Origin: Actinomycetes bacterium
GTDB lineage: Bacteria; Actinomycetota; Actinomycetes; Actinomycetales; Cellulomonadaceae
NCBI GenBank assembly: GCA_023438885.1
Contig: JAEXPS010000181.1
Location: 1 to 25,824, forward strand
Length of the DNA stretch: 25,824 bases
Reading direction: 5' to 3'
Part shown: piece after piece, positions 1-7,963 of the stretch
Layout of the letters: every line of letters begins with the position of its first letter
Position numbering within the stretch: position 1 is the first letter of the stretch
Notes under the pieces: model-generated
What the model saw: the letters and a program-made list of their open reading frames with translations, nothing else
Databases searched by the model: none
Told to the model about the DNA's origin: nothing
Program-made: the position numbers and the translations under genes

Positions 1-1371
1 GCCTCCGTGCGCCTGCGCCCGGTGCCCCGCCCGCCGGCCGGTGCGCGTCCGGGTCCGGCGGCGCCGACCCCGGCACCCGCCGTGGTCCCGACTCCCCCGC
101 TCGACCCGGCGGAGGCAGCCGCCGCCACCGCGTTCGGCCGTGTGACGGACGACGGCACGGTCTTCGTCCGCGACGGTGAGGAAGAGCGCGAGGTCGGTCA
201 GGTGCCGGGGGCGTCTGCCGACGACGCCCTGACGCTCTACGTGCGCCGATTCCTCGACCTCAAGGCCAAGGTGACCCTGTTCGAGGCTCGGCTCAGCGCG
301 ACCGACCTCTCGGTCAAGGAGATCGACGGCACCCTGGTGCGCCTCTCCGAGGAGCTCGAGGCACCCGCGGCCGTCGGCGACCTGCCCGGTCTGCGGGCCC
401 GACTCGACGGACTGCGGGAGGTCGCGGCGCAGCGCCGCGCAGCCGCGGAGGCCGAGCGTGCAGCGGCACGAGCCGCGGCCCTCGAGTCGCGTACCGCGAT
501 CGTCGAGCAGGCCGAGGCGATCGCCGCGACCGACCCGTCCCGGATCCAGTGGCGCCCGGCAGGCGAGCAGCTTCGCCAGCTCCTCGACCAGTGGAAGGAG
601 GCGCAGCGCTCCGGCCCGCGCCTCGACCGCCCGAGCGAGGAAGCGCTGTGGAAGCGGTTCAGCCACGCCCGGACCACCTTCGACCGGGAGCGGCGGCACT
701 TCTTCGCCGAGCTGGAGTCACGCAACGCGTCGGCCAAGGCGTCGAAGGAGTCCCTGGTCGCCGAGGCCGAGCGGCTCTCGACGAGCACCGACTGGGCCGG
801 CACCGCCGGTGCGTTCCGCGACCTGATGGCGCGGTGGAAGACAGCGGGGCGGGCGAGCCGGCCCGTGGACGACGCCCTGTGGGCTCGGTTCCGGGCCGCG
901 CAGGACGCCTTCTTCGCCGCTCGCGACGCTGCCTCTGCCGCCACCGACGAGGAGTACCGGGCCAACCTGGTGGTCAAGGAGCGTCTGCTCACCGAGGCCG
1001 AGGCGTTGCTGCCGATCAAGGACCTCGCGGCGACCAAGACTGCGCTGCGGTCGCTCCAGGACCGCTGGGACGCTGCGGGCAAGGTGCCGCGGGGCGACCT
1101 GCAACGGGTCGAGGCCCGGCTCCGTGCGGTCGAGCAGGCGGTCCGGGATGCGGACGAGCAGCAGTGGCGCCGAGGCAACCCCGAGACGCGGGCTCGCGCC
1201 GAGGGCATGGAGGCCCAGCTGGAGCAGGCGATCGCCGGCCTCGAGGCCGACCTCGCCGAGGCGAAGGCCGCCAAGGACGCGAAGCGGATCACCGAGGTGA
1301 CGGCCGCTCTCGACGCTCGCAAGGCATGGCTGGAGCAGGTGCAGCGCGCCGCGCGGGACAGCCGGGGCTGA
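1..1371 (+). CDS. DUF349 domain protein, 5' end cut by the window
   Basis: The reading frame is open to the window edge. A GTG at 7 is possible, but the Pro/Ala-rich head (about the first 35 residues) reads like the inside of a longer low-complexity N-terminus, so the true start is probably upstream. After that head comes a small globular stretch (FGRV.DDGTVFV), then a long, highly charged, mostly alpha-helical body. Its repeated Trp-containing blocks (W..A..QLRQLLDQWK; DLMARWK.AGR; LQDRWDAAGKVPR) are typical of tandem DUF349 repeats, and the C-terminus is a coiled coil. DUF349 proteins are common in actinobacteria and have no firmly assigned biochemical role. Stop TGA is at 1369-1371. The next gene starts 58 bp downstream on the same strand. 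The family assignment is confident; function is unknown. Confidence 0.85.
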   Translation, partial: ASVRLRPVPRPPAGARPGPAAPTPAPAVVPTPPLDPAEAAAATAFGRVTDDGTVFVRDGEEEREVGQVPGASADDALTLYVRRFLDLKAKVTLFEARLSATDLSVKEIDGTLVRLSEELEAPAAVGDLPGLRARLDGLREVAAQRRAAAEAERAAARAAALESRTAIVEQAEAIAATDPSRIQWRPAGEQLRQLLDQWKEAQRSGPRLDRPSEEALWKRFSHARTTFDRERRHFFAELESRNASAKASKESLVAEAERLSTSTDWAGTAGAFRDLMARWKTAGRASRPVDDALWARFRAAQDAFFAARDAASAATDEEYRANLVVKERLLTEAEALLPIKDLAATKTALRSLQDRWDAAGKVPRGDLQRVEARLRAVEQAVRDADEQQWRRGNPETRARAEGMEAQLEQAIAGLEADLAEAKAAKDAKRITEVTAALDARKAWLEQVQRAARDSRG

Positions 1372-1411
1372 CGGGCTCCATCCACAGGCTGTCCGGCGGG
1401 GCGGCCGGCGC

Positions 1412-1430
1412 CCGCGGCATGCTGCCGCGG
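1412..1430 (+). other. 8-bp perfect inverted repeat touching a start codon
   Basis: The arms CCGCGGCA (1412-1419) and TGCCGCGG (1423-1430) are exact complements around a 3-nt loop. The last base is the G of the GTG start of the next gene. It could be a terminator-like hairpin after the DUF349 gene (no T-run follows) or a structure masking the start. Its existence is seen directly; its role is inferred. Confidence 0.4.
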
Positions 1431-1999
1431 TGTCGTCGTCCCTGCTCCCGTACCGACCCTCCTCGGCCGCGCTGTCGCCCCTGGTGAGGCGCGACGACGT
1501 CGGCCCTCTGGCGTGGGCCGGGATGCTCCGCGACGGCGTTCTCCGCCCCCTGTGGCACGGCGTCGCCGTGCGCGAGGGCGTGGAGGTCACGCCGGGGTTG
1601 CGGCTCGCCGCCGTGGCGCACCTCGTTCCGGAGCGCGCCGTGGTGGCGCGTGCGGCCGCGGCATGGGTGTTCGCCGGTGGCCCGCCACCCGCCTTCGTCG
1701 ACGGGCGGGTGCGCCCGGGAGCTCGGCGCACGGACCCGCACCCCGAGCGCCGGCCGTGCGAGGGGCCGCTCTCCCCCGACGACGTGCTGGTCTGCGGGGC
1801 AGGCCGGGTCACCACCCTGCAGCGCACCGGGCTGGACGTCGCCCGCTACGTACCCGCCGAGACCGCCCGGTCGCTGCTGGCGATGCTCGAGCACCACGGG
1901 TTCGACGCCGACCTGGCGCTGGAGAGCCTGGGCGCGCTCACCGGAGAGCGGGGCACCCAGCGGGCGCGCACCCTCCTGGAAGAGCTCAGGCGCGAATGA
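1430..1999 (+). CDS. AbiEi-antitoxin-like small protein, orphan
   Basis: This encodes 189 aa from a GTG start. No Shine-Dalgarno is visible, so the start is uncertain. The arrangement resembles the N-terminal region of actinobacterial proteins annotated as type IV toxin-antitoxin AbiEi-family antitoxins. There is a short winged-helix-like segment with a beta-turn (VLRPLWHGVAV, about residues 38-48). Next comes a helical RLAAVAHLVPERAVVARAAAAW-type block. Last is the characteristic strand-helix pair VLVCGAGRVTTLQRTGLDVAR (about 122-142) followed by an A...LLA.L helix. There is no neighbouring AbiEii-type nucleotidyltransferase and no fused DUF559 nuclease domain, so an antitoxin role is not supported by context. 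The last 14 bp overlap the 3' end of the convergent rel gene. A DNA-binding protein or a decayed family member is equally possible. Confidence 0.6.
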   Translation: MSSSLLPYRPSSAALSPLVRRDDVGPLAWAGMLRDGVLRPLWHGVAVREGVEVTPGLRLAAVAHLVPERAVVARAAAAWVFAGGPPPAFVDGRVRPGARRTDPHPERRPCEGPLSPDDVLVCGAGRVTTLQRTGLDVARYVPAETARSLLAMLEHHGFDADLALESLGALTGERGTQRARTLLEELRRE

Positions 2000-4319
2000 C
2001 CGGCTGGTCGGGGGTTCGGGCCCCCGTGATCCGGTAGACGTCGTAGACGCCCTCGACCTTGCGCACCGCCGCGAGGACCGAGGCGAGATGCGACGGCTCG
2101 GCCATCTCGAAGACGAACCGCGACAGCGCCACCCGGTCCCGGTTGGTCGACACGGTGGCCGAGAGGATGTTGACGTGGTGGTCCGAGAGGACCCGTGTGA
2201 CGTCCGACAGCAGCCGCGAACGGTCGAGCGCCTCGACCTGGATCTGCACCAGGAACGTCTGCGAGCCGGTGTGGCTCCACTCCACGTCGACCATCCGCTC
2301 GGGCTGGTTGGCCCGCAGGCCTGCGACGTTGATGCAGTTGGTGCGGTGCACGCTGACGCCGCTGCCGCGCGTGATGAAGCCGATGATCTCGTCGCCCGGC
2401 ACCGGCGTGCAGCACTTGGCGAGCTTGACCCAGATGTCGTCGACGCCCTTGACCACCACGCCGCTCTCGCCGGTGCGCACCGTGCGGGCGGACGGGCCGG
2501 GGCGTGTGACCTCGGCGAGGTCCTCCTCCTGCGCCGGTACCCCACCCAGCGACGCGACGAGCCGCTGCACCACGGTCTGCGCGGAGACCTGGTTCTCGCC
2601 GATCGCGCTGTACAGCGCACTGACGTCGGCGTACCGCATCTCGTTGGCGAGGGCGACGAGCGCCTCGTGGGAGAGCAGACGCTGGAGCGGCAGGTTCTGC
2701 TTGCGCATCGCCTTGGCCAGGGCGTCCTTGCCGCGCTCGATGGCCTCCTCGCGGCGTTCCTTGGTGAACCACTGCCGGATCTTGTTGCGCGCCCGCGGGC
2801 TCTTGACGAAGCCCAGCCAGTCGCGGGACGGCCCGGCGGTCTCCGACTTGGACGTGAAGACGTCGACGACGTCGCCGTTCTCCAGTGCCGAGTCCAGGGG
2901 CACCAGGCGGCCGTTGACACGGGCGCCCATGGTCCGGTGCCCCACCTCGGTGTGCACGGCGTAGGCGAAGTCCACCGGGGTCGAGCCCTGGGGCAGCGCG
3001 ATGACGTCGCCCTTCGGAGTGAAGACGTACACCTCGGAGCCGGCGATCTCGAACCGCAGCGAGTCGAGGAACTCCGTGGGGTCCGCAGTCTCCTTCTGCC
3101 AGTCGACCAGCTGGCGCAGCCAGCTCATGTCGTTGCCCTGGCTGTCGGTGATCTGCCCCTGCGCAGCGCCGTTGCCGCTCTTCGCGTTCTCCTTGTACTT
3201 CCAGTGCGCCGCGACGCCGTACTCGGCCCGCCGGTGCATGTCGTGGGTGCGGATCTGGATCTCCACCGGCTTGCCGCCAGGCCCGATCACGGTGGTGTGC
3301 AGCGACTGGTACAGGTTGAACTTCGGCATCGCGATGTAGTCCTTGAACCGGCCGGGCACCGGGTTCCATCGCGCGTGCAGGGCGCCGAGCGCCGCGTAGC
3401 AGTCGCGGACCGTGTCGACCAGGACGCGGACACCCACGAGGTCGTAGATGTCCGTGAAGTCACGGCCGCGCACGATCATCTTCTGGTAGATCGAGTAGTA
3501 GTGCTTGGGCCGTCCCGTGACGGTCGCCTTGATCTTGGCGGCCCGCAGGTCGCCGCCGACCTGCTCGCGGACGGTCGACAGGTACTCCTCGCGGGCGGGC
3601 GCCCGCTCGGCGACCAGGTGGACGATCTCGTCGTACACCTTGGGGTAGAGCGTGGCGAAGCTCAGGTCCTCGAGCTCCCACTTGATGGTGTTCATGCCGA
3701 GCCGGTGGGCCAGCGGCGCGTAGATCTCGAGCGTCTCACGCGCCTTGCGCTCGGCCGACTCGCTGGAGACGAACCGCCAGGTGCGCGCGTTGTGCAGCCG
3801 GTCCGCCAGCTTGATCACCAGGACGCGGATGTCGTGCGACATCGCGACCACCATCTTGCGGACCGTCTCGGCCTGCGCTGCGTCGCCGTAGGTCACCTTG
3901 TCCAGCTTGGTGACCCCGTCCACGAGCATCGCGACCTCGGGGCCGAAGTCGCGGCGCAGCTGGTCGAGCGAGTACGCGGTGTCCTCGACCGTGTCGTGGA
4001 GCAGCGCCGCCGCCAGGGTGGCCGGAGTCATGCCCAGCTCGGCGAGGATCGTCGCGACCGCCACCGGGTGCGTGATGTAGGGGTCGCCGCTCTTGCGCAG
4101 CTGGCCCCGGTGGGCGCGCTCGGCGACGACGTACGCCTGCTCGAGGAGCGACAGGTCGGCCTTCGGGTGGTGCTGGCGGGCGGCCTGCATCACCGGCTCG
4201 AGCGCGGGGAACGCCACCGAGCTACGGCCGCCGAACCGTGCGAGACGGGCGCGCACGCGTGCCGCCGGGGTCGCCTCCGTCGGGGGCTCGACGCGCGGCG
4301 TGACGGTCTGATCACTCAT
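1986..4319 (-). CDS. rel: Bifunctional (p)ppGpp synthetase/hydrolase Rel
   Basis: Rel makes and degrades the stringent-response alarmones ppGpp and pppGpp on starved ribosomes. The 777-aa protein has all Rel domains in order. The HD hydrolase domain has RGQLRKSG..YITHP at about 71-85 and the HD pair at 108-109. The synthetase domain has RFKD at 324-327, the signature of bifunctional rather than RelA-type enzymes, and EIQIRT at 353-358. Then come TGS (about 429-490), a Cys-rich zinc-finger region (CC at 636-637, H658, C662) and an ACT domain (about 689-770). The start is fixed by GGGAGGTGA at 4325-4333, 5 nt before ATG; an in-frame codon further upstream lacks this. The gene is last in the leftward series, 100 bp after apt. 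Its 3' end overlaps the convergent AbiEi-like gene by 14 bp. Identification is very secure. Confidence 0.97.
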   Translation of the reverse strand: MSDQTVTPRVEPPTEATPAARVRARLARFGGRSSVAFPALEPVMQAARQHHPKADLSLLEQAYVVAERAHRGQLRKSGDPYITHPVAVATILAELGMTPATLAAALLHDTVEDTAYSLDQLRRDFGPEVAMLVDGVTKLDKVTYGDAAQAETVRKMVVAMSHDIRVLVIKLADRLHNARTWRFVSSESAERKARETLEIYAPLAHRLGMNTIKWELEDLSFATLYPKVYDEIVHLVAERAPAREEYLSTVREQVGGDLRAAKIKATVTGRPKHYYSIYQKMIVRGRDFTDIYDLVGVRVLVDTVRDCYAALGALHARWNPVPGRFKDYIAMPKFNLYQSLHTTVIGPGGKPVEIQIRTHDMHRRAEYGVAAHWKYKENAKSGNGAAQGQITDSQGNDMSWLRQLVDWQKETADPTEFLDSLRFEIAGSEVYVFTPKGDVIALPQGSTPVDFAYAVHTEVGHRTMGARVNGRLVPLDSALENGDVVDVFTSKSETAGPSRDWLGFVKSPRARNKIRQWFTKERREEAIERGKDALAKAMRKQNLPLQRLLSHEALVALANEMRYADVSALYSAIGENQVSAQTVVQRLVASLGGVPAQEEDLAEVTRPGPSARTVRTGESGVVVKGVDDIWVKLAKCCTPVPGDEIIGFITRGSGVSVHRTNCINVAGLRANQPERMVDVEWSHTGSQTFLVQIQVEALDRSRLLSDVTRVLSDHHVNILSATVSTNRDRVALSRFVFEMAEPSHLASVLAAVRKVEGVYDVYRITGARTPDQPVIRA

Positions 4320-4391
4320 CCCCGTCACCTCCCTGCTCGTCCGTGCACCTGCGGAACGCCCGGCCGCCACCGGTCATTCCGGCGGAGCCTG

Positions 4392-4407
4392 GACTCTGCC
4401 GAGTCTA
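4392..4407 (-). promoter_or_regulatory. Possible rel -10 box within a short palindrome
   Basis: In the 100-bp apt-rel gap, TAGACT (4407 to 4402, minus strand) fits the actinobacterial TANNNT -10 pattern and would give a leader of about 75 nt for rel. It overlaps a 5-bp hairpin (GACTC, loop, GAGTC; 4392-4405). No convincing -35 is present. The hairpin also lies just after apt, so it could instead be a weak end-of-transcript structure. Confidence 0.3.
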
Positions 4408-4419
4408 CGGGCGCGCCGG

Positions 4420-4962
4420 TCAGGGCAGCGTGAGCAGGGTGTCGATCGGGATGCCAGGGATCCGCTCGCGCCCGTGCAGACCGACCAGCTCTGCGAGGAC
4501 CGCGATGCCGACCACCGTGGCCCCGCAGTCGGCGAAGAGCTTGAGCGTCGCCGCGGCGGTGCCGCCGGTCGCCAGGACGTCGTCGACCACGAGCACGCGC
4601 GAGCCGGCCGGCACCGTGAACGGCTGGACCTCGAGCGTCGCAGTGCCGTACTCCAGCTCGTAGGTCTGCGAGACCGTCGGACCGGGGAGCTTGCCGGCCT
4701 TGCGGACGAGCACCATGCCTGCGCCCAGCGCGATGGCGATCGGTGCCGCCAGGAGGAACCCTCGCGACTCCATGCCGGCGACGAGGTCGACCGGCCCGGG
4801 CGCGTCCGCCGCCAGCACCGCCACCAGGTCCGCGAAGGCGCCCGCGTCGGCCAGCACCGGAGTGATGTCGCGGAAGAGCACACCTGGCTCGGGATAGTCG
4901 GGCACCTCGCGGAGCAGCTCGGTGACGCGCGCGACGACCGCCTCGCGGTCCGGCGCGCTCAC
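4420..4962 (-). CDS. apt: Adenine phosphoribosyltransferase
   Basis: APRT salvages adenine by joining it to PRPP to give AMP. The 180-aa protein has the family's usual length. It shows the N-terminal DYPEPGVLFRDITP motif (about 22-35), the VAGMESRGFL segment (61-70) and the PRPP-binding loop VLVVDDVLATGGT (about 123-135). The chosen GTG start at 4962 overlaps the secF stop codon in a GTGA arrangement. This suggests translational coupling and gives the normal distance to the first conserved motif; no Shine-Dalgarno stands out. Placement after secDF and before rel is the common actinobacterial order. Its position next to rel fits purine nucleotide balance, though that link is inference. Confidence 0.95.
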   Translation of the reverse strand: MSAPDREAVVARVTELLREVPDYPEPGVLFRDITPVLADAGAFADLVAVLAADAPGPVDLVAGMESRGFLLAAPIAIALGAGMVLVRKAGKLPGPTVSQTYELEYGTATLEVQPFTVPAGSRVLVVDDVLATGGTAAATLKLFADCGATVVGIAVLAELVGLHGRERIPGIPIDTLLTLP

Positions 4963-6047
4963 CGACGTCGCCGCGGCTGGGCCGCCTGGCCCTGGTGCCG
5001 GCCGGGCATCAGCTGCGACCCGGCTGCGGCCGCGGCGTACGCCGCGGACTCGTCGCCGGACTCCAGAGCCGCGGCCCGGGCCTCGAGCACCCGCTTCGTG
5101 TGGGCGGCGATCTTCGGCTCGCGCTCGCGCAGCCACACCTCGAGCGGGGTCGCCAGGAAGATCGACGACAGCGTGCCGACCAGGATGCCGACGAAGAGCG
5201 ACAGCGAGATGTCGCGCAGGGTGCCGGCGCCGAGCAGGAACGCTCCGACGAAGAGGATGCCCGCCACCGGGAGGATCGCCACCACGCCGGTGTTGATCGA
5301 ACGGACCAGCGTCTGGTTGACGGCGAGGTTCGCCCGCTCGGCGTAGGTGCTCCGCGACTGGTCGAGCACGCCCTGCGTGTTCTCCCGCACCTTGTCGAAG
5401 ACGACCACCTTGTCGTAGAGCGAGTACCCGAGGATCGTCAGGAATCCGATGATCGTCGACGGCGTCACTTCCCAGCCCACCGCGGCGTAGACGCCGGCGG
5501 CGAGGAGCAGATCGGCGAACAGGGCGATGATCGCGGCCAGCGACATGCGCCAGGCGCGGAAGTACAAGGCCATGAACACCGCGACGATCCCGACGAAGAC
5601 CAGGGTTCCCCACAGCGCGCGCTGGGACACGCCCGCGCCCCAGGTGGGACCGACGAACGCAGTGGTGACGTTGTCGACGCTCACCCCGTAGGCGTCCGCG
5701 AGGGCCTGTGCCACCTCGGTGACCGTGTCGGGGTCGGTGATCTCACCCGTCTGTACCCGGATCGCGTTCTGGCCGACGACCGAGACGCGGGGTTCCTCAC
5801 CCGGCTTGATCGAGTGCACGGCGTCGATCGCCGGCTGCTGCGAGGTGTTCTCCACGCCGGAGACGGTGAACTCCGAGCCGCCCCGGAAGTCCAGGCCGAG
5901 GTTGAACCCCTGGAGCAGCAGGATCGCCAGGGAGGCGACGCCGAGCAGGCCCACCACGGCGAACCAGCGCTTGCGGTGCTGGACGATCTTGTACGACCGG
6001 CGGCCGGTGTAGAGGTCGTTGCCCCACTGGGCGAAGTTGACGGCCAT
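4959..6047 (-). CDS. secF: Protein translocase subunit SecF
   Basis: SecF is one half of the SecDF complex, an RND-type membrane protein that uses the proton-motive force to help the Sec channel release exported proteins. The 362-aa protein has a first transmembrane segment at about 28-46, followed by the signature GLDFRGGSEF (51-60). After an extracytoplasmic domain come the five clustered membrane segments typical of SecF, including the GYSLYDKVVVFDKVREN segment conserved in this family. The C-terminal tail is Ala/Gln/Arg-rich. Its ATG overlaps the secD stop by one base (TGATG), with GAGGAG a few bases upstream, and its stop overlaps apt in GTGA. Co-translation with both neighbours is likely. 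Confidence 0.97.
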   Translation of the reverse strand: MAVNFAQWGNDLYTGRRSYKIVQHRKRWFAVVGLLGVASLAILLLQGFNLGLDFRGGSEFTVSGVENTSQQPAIDAVHSIKPGEEPRVSVVGQNAIRVQTGEITDPDTVTEVAQALADAYGVSVDNVTTAFVGPTWGAGVSQRALWGTLVFVGIVAVFMALYFRAWRMSLAAIIALFADLLLAAGVYAAVGWEVTPSTIIGFLTILGYSLYDKVVVFDKVRENTQGVLDQSRSTYAERANLAVNQTLVRSINTGVVAILPVAGILFVGAFLLGAGTLRDISLSLFVGILVGTLSSIFLATPLEVWLREREPKIAAHTKRVLEARAAALESGDESAAYAAAAAGSQLMPGRHQGQAAQPRRRR

Positions 6048-7882
6048 CAGCGGCTCTCCTCGTTCTCGTCGCCGTCCGCCGGGTGGGCCGGGGCTCCCGT
6101 CGCGCCCTTGGCGCGTGCTGCTGCCCGCCGCTCGGCGATCGTCATGCCGTCACGCGGCGCCTGGGCGCGCGGCGCGCCGACCGCCACCGTCTCGGGGACG
6201 GGTTCGGGCTGCGCCTGCGGCTCAGGTCCGGACCGAGCCTCGTCCTGGGGCATCTGGAACCTGCCGGCGCCGACGTAGCGGATGCCCGACGAGCGCAGCC
6301 GCTCCGGCGACAGCCCGGACCAGCGGTGGCCGTCGCGGAAGAAGCCGATCCGAGAGATCACTTCCATCATCGGGTGCGTGAACCAGAAGACCACCGCGAC
6401 GTCGATGACGGTCGTCAGTCCCAGGGTGAACGCGAAGCCCTGCACGCCACCGACCGCGAGGTAGTACAGCACCACCGCCGAGACGAGGTTGACTCCCTTC
6501 GCCGCGAGGATCGTGCGCCGGGCGCGCACCCATCCGCGCTCCACGGCACCCCCGAGGTTGCGCCCGTCGCGCAGCTCGTCACGGATGCGTTCGAAGTAGA
6601 CGATGAACGAGTCCGCGGTGAAGCCGATCGCGACGATCAGGCCCGCCACGCCGGCGAGCGACAGGCGGTAGCCCATCCCCCACGAGAGCAGCGCGATGAA
6701 CGCGTACGTGATGACGCCGGCCACGAGCAGCGACCCGATCGTCAGGAACCCGAGGGCGCGGTACTGGAACAGCGAATAGATGAAGACCAGCACCAGGCCG
6801 ATCAGGCCGGCGATCAGACCGCGCTGCAGCTGCTCGGAGCCGAGCGTCGCCGAGATCTGCTGCTCGCTCTCCACCTGGAAGCTCACCGGCAGCGAGCCGA
6901 AGCTCAGCTGGTTGGCCAGCGAAGCGGCGGACGCGCGGTTGAACGACCCCGAGATCTCCGCCTGGCCGTTCGGGATGATGGTGTTCACCTGCGGGGCCGT
7001 GATCACCAGGCCGTCGAGCACGACGGCGAACTGGTCCTTCGGGGCGCCCTCGGTCTTGCCGAGGTTGAGCAGGCGCTCGGTGGTGTCGGCGAAGATCGAC
7101 GTGCCCTGGGAGTCGAACTCGAGGTTGACGACCCACTCGGAGCCGGTGGTGCCGTTCGGCAGCTGCTGCAGGCCCGAGGTCGCGCTCGAGATGTTCTCGC
7201 CCTTGATCTCCACCGGGCCGAGGATCAGCTTGGACGAGCCGTCCGCGTAGCAGGTGACGAACGCCTTGTCCGGGTCCCCGTTGACGCCGCCGACACGGTT
7301 CGCCGGATCGGTGCAGTCGAGGGCGTCGAACTCCTGCTGCACCTCCGGGGTGACGTAGTACGACGCGTCGCTCGGGCTCGACGGCTCGGCGGGCTGGGTC
7401 GCGGTGGGCGTCGGCGTCGGCGACGCGGTCGGCGTGGCGGCCGCGGTCGGCACGTAGCTCTGGACCAGGACCGGACGGAACTCCATCTGCGCCGACGTTC
7501 GGACCAGCGCGAGGGTCGCCTCGTCGGGGTTGCCCGGCAACGAGACCACGATCTTGGCGCTGGCGCCGGTGCCCTGGCTGGTGATCTCGGCCTCGGCGAC
7601 ACCCGACGCGTCGACGCGCTGGCGGATCACGTCGATCGCCTGGCTGATGGTCGCGGACGTCACCGAACCGGCGACCTCGGGGATCGGGGTGAGGATCAGC
7701 TGCGTGCCGCCCTCGAGGTCCAGCGCGAGGCCGGGCGCCCAGGACGCTCCGCCCGGGTTCGACTCGCTGCGGCCGTCAGTCTTCGTGCCGACGAACAGCA
7801 CCGCCAACGGGACGACGATCAGCAGGAGCGTCGTCAGGATGAGCGTGCGCACCGGGCGGCGCCGGGCAGTAGGAGCGGCCAA
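6047..7882 (-). CDS. secD: Protein translocase subunit SecD
   Basis: SecD pairs with SecF in proton-driven late steps of protein export. An N-terminal membrane segment (RTLILTTLLLIVVPLAVLFV) is followed by LALDLEGGTQLIL, the SecD D1 signature. A large extracytoplasmic domain and a C-terminal five-helix block (including GFTADSFIVYFERIRDE) follow. A Pro/Thr-rich linker and a Cys-containing insertion (LDCTDP ... VTCYADG) sit within the extracytoplasmic part, and the C-terminal tail is long, Pro/Ala-rich and charged. The start is ambiguous. I prefer TTG at 7882, which has GAGAGAGA 7 nt upstream and gives a MAAPT.RRRPVRTL head. GTG at 7903 would add seven residues but has no ribosome site. The gene is 81 bp downstream of yajC and one base overlaps secF. 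Confidence 0.95.
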   Translation of the reverse strand: MAAPTARRRPVRTLILTTLLLIVVPLAVLFVGTKTDGRSESNPGGASWAPGLALDLEGGTQLILTPIPEVAGSVTSATISQAIDVIRQRVDASGVAEAEITSQGTGASAKIVVSLPGNPDEATLALVRTSAQMEFRPVLVQSYVPTAAATPTASPTPTPTATQPAEPSSPSDASYYVTPEVQQEFDALDCTDPANRVGGVNGDPDKAFVTCYADGSSKLILGPVEIKGENISSATSGLQQLPNGTTGSEWVVNLEFDSQGTSIFADTTERLLNLGKTEGAPKDQFAVVLDGLVITAPQVNTIIPNGQAEISGSFNRASAASLANQLSFGSLPVSFQVESEQQISATLGSEQLQRGLIAGLIGLVLVFIYSLFQYRALGFLTIGSLLVAGVITYAFIALLSWGMGYRLSLAGVAGLIVAIGFTADSFIVYFERIRDELRDGRNLGGAVERGWVRARRTILAAKGVNLVSAVVLYYLAVGGVQGFAFTLGLTTVIDVAVVFWFTHPMMEVISRIGFFRDGHRWSGLSPERLRSSGIRYVGAGRFQMPQDEARSGPEPQAQPEPVPETVAVGAPRAQAPRDGMTIAERRAAARAKGATGAPAHPADGDENEESR

Positions 7883-7906
7883 CGTCTGATCTCTCTCGTG
7901 CACGCA

Positions 7907-7925
7907 CCGGTGGTCAGACCACCGG
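7907..7925 (-). promoter_or_regulatory. 19-bp perfect inverted repeat upstream of secD
   Basis: CCGGTGGTC (7907-7915) and GACCACCGG (7917-7925) are exact complements with a single central base. The element lies between yajC and secD, just upstream of the candidate secD starts. As DNA it could be an operator. As RNA the loop would be too tight for all pairs to form, so a protein-binding site is the likelier reading. Its role is inferred. Confidence 0.4.
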
Positions 7926-7934
7926 CGGGGTGAA

Positions 7935-7957
7935 GGCCCGGACGCGACGCCCGGGCC
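7935..7957 (-). terminator. GC hairpin just after yajC
   Basis: GGCCCGG (7935-7941) pairs perfectly with CCGGGCC (7951-7957) across a 9-nt loop, beginning 6 nt after the yajC stop codon. There is no T-run. It could be a weak terminator/attenuator or an mRNA-stabilising stem inside the yajC-secDF operon. Confidence 0.35.
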
Positions 7958-7963
7958 GCGCTG

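Noticed and set aside
1430..1999. Complete type IV AbiE toxin-antitoxin pair
   Set aside because: Only an antitoxin-like protein is present. The neighbours are DUF349 and rel, with no AbiEii nucleotidyltransferase.
1650..4433. 927-codon plus-strand open frame opposite rel
   Set aside because: It covers rel and part of its neighbours on the other strand. Composition is a high-G+C mirror (Arg/Asp/Val/His-rich) with no recognisable domain, while rel is fully conserved.
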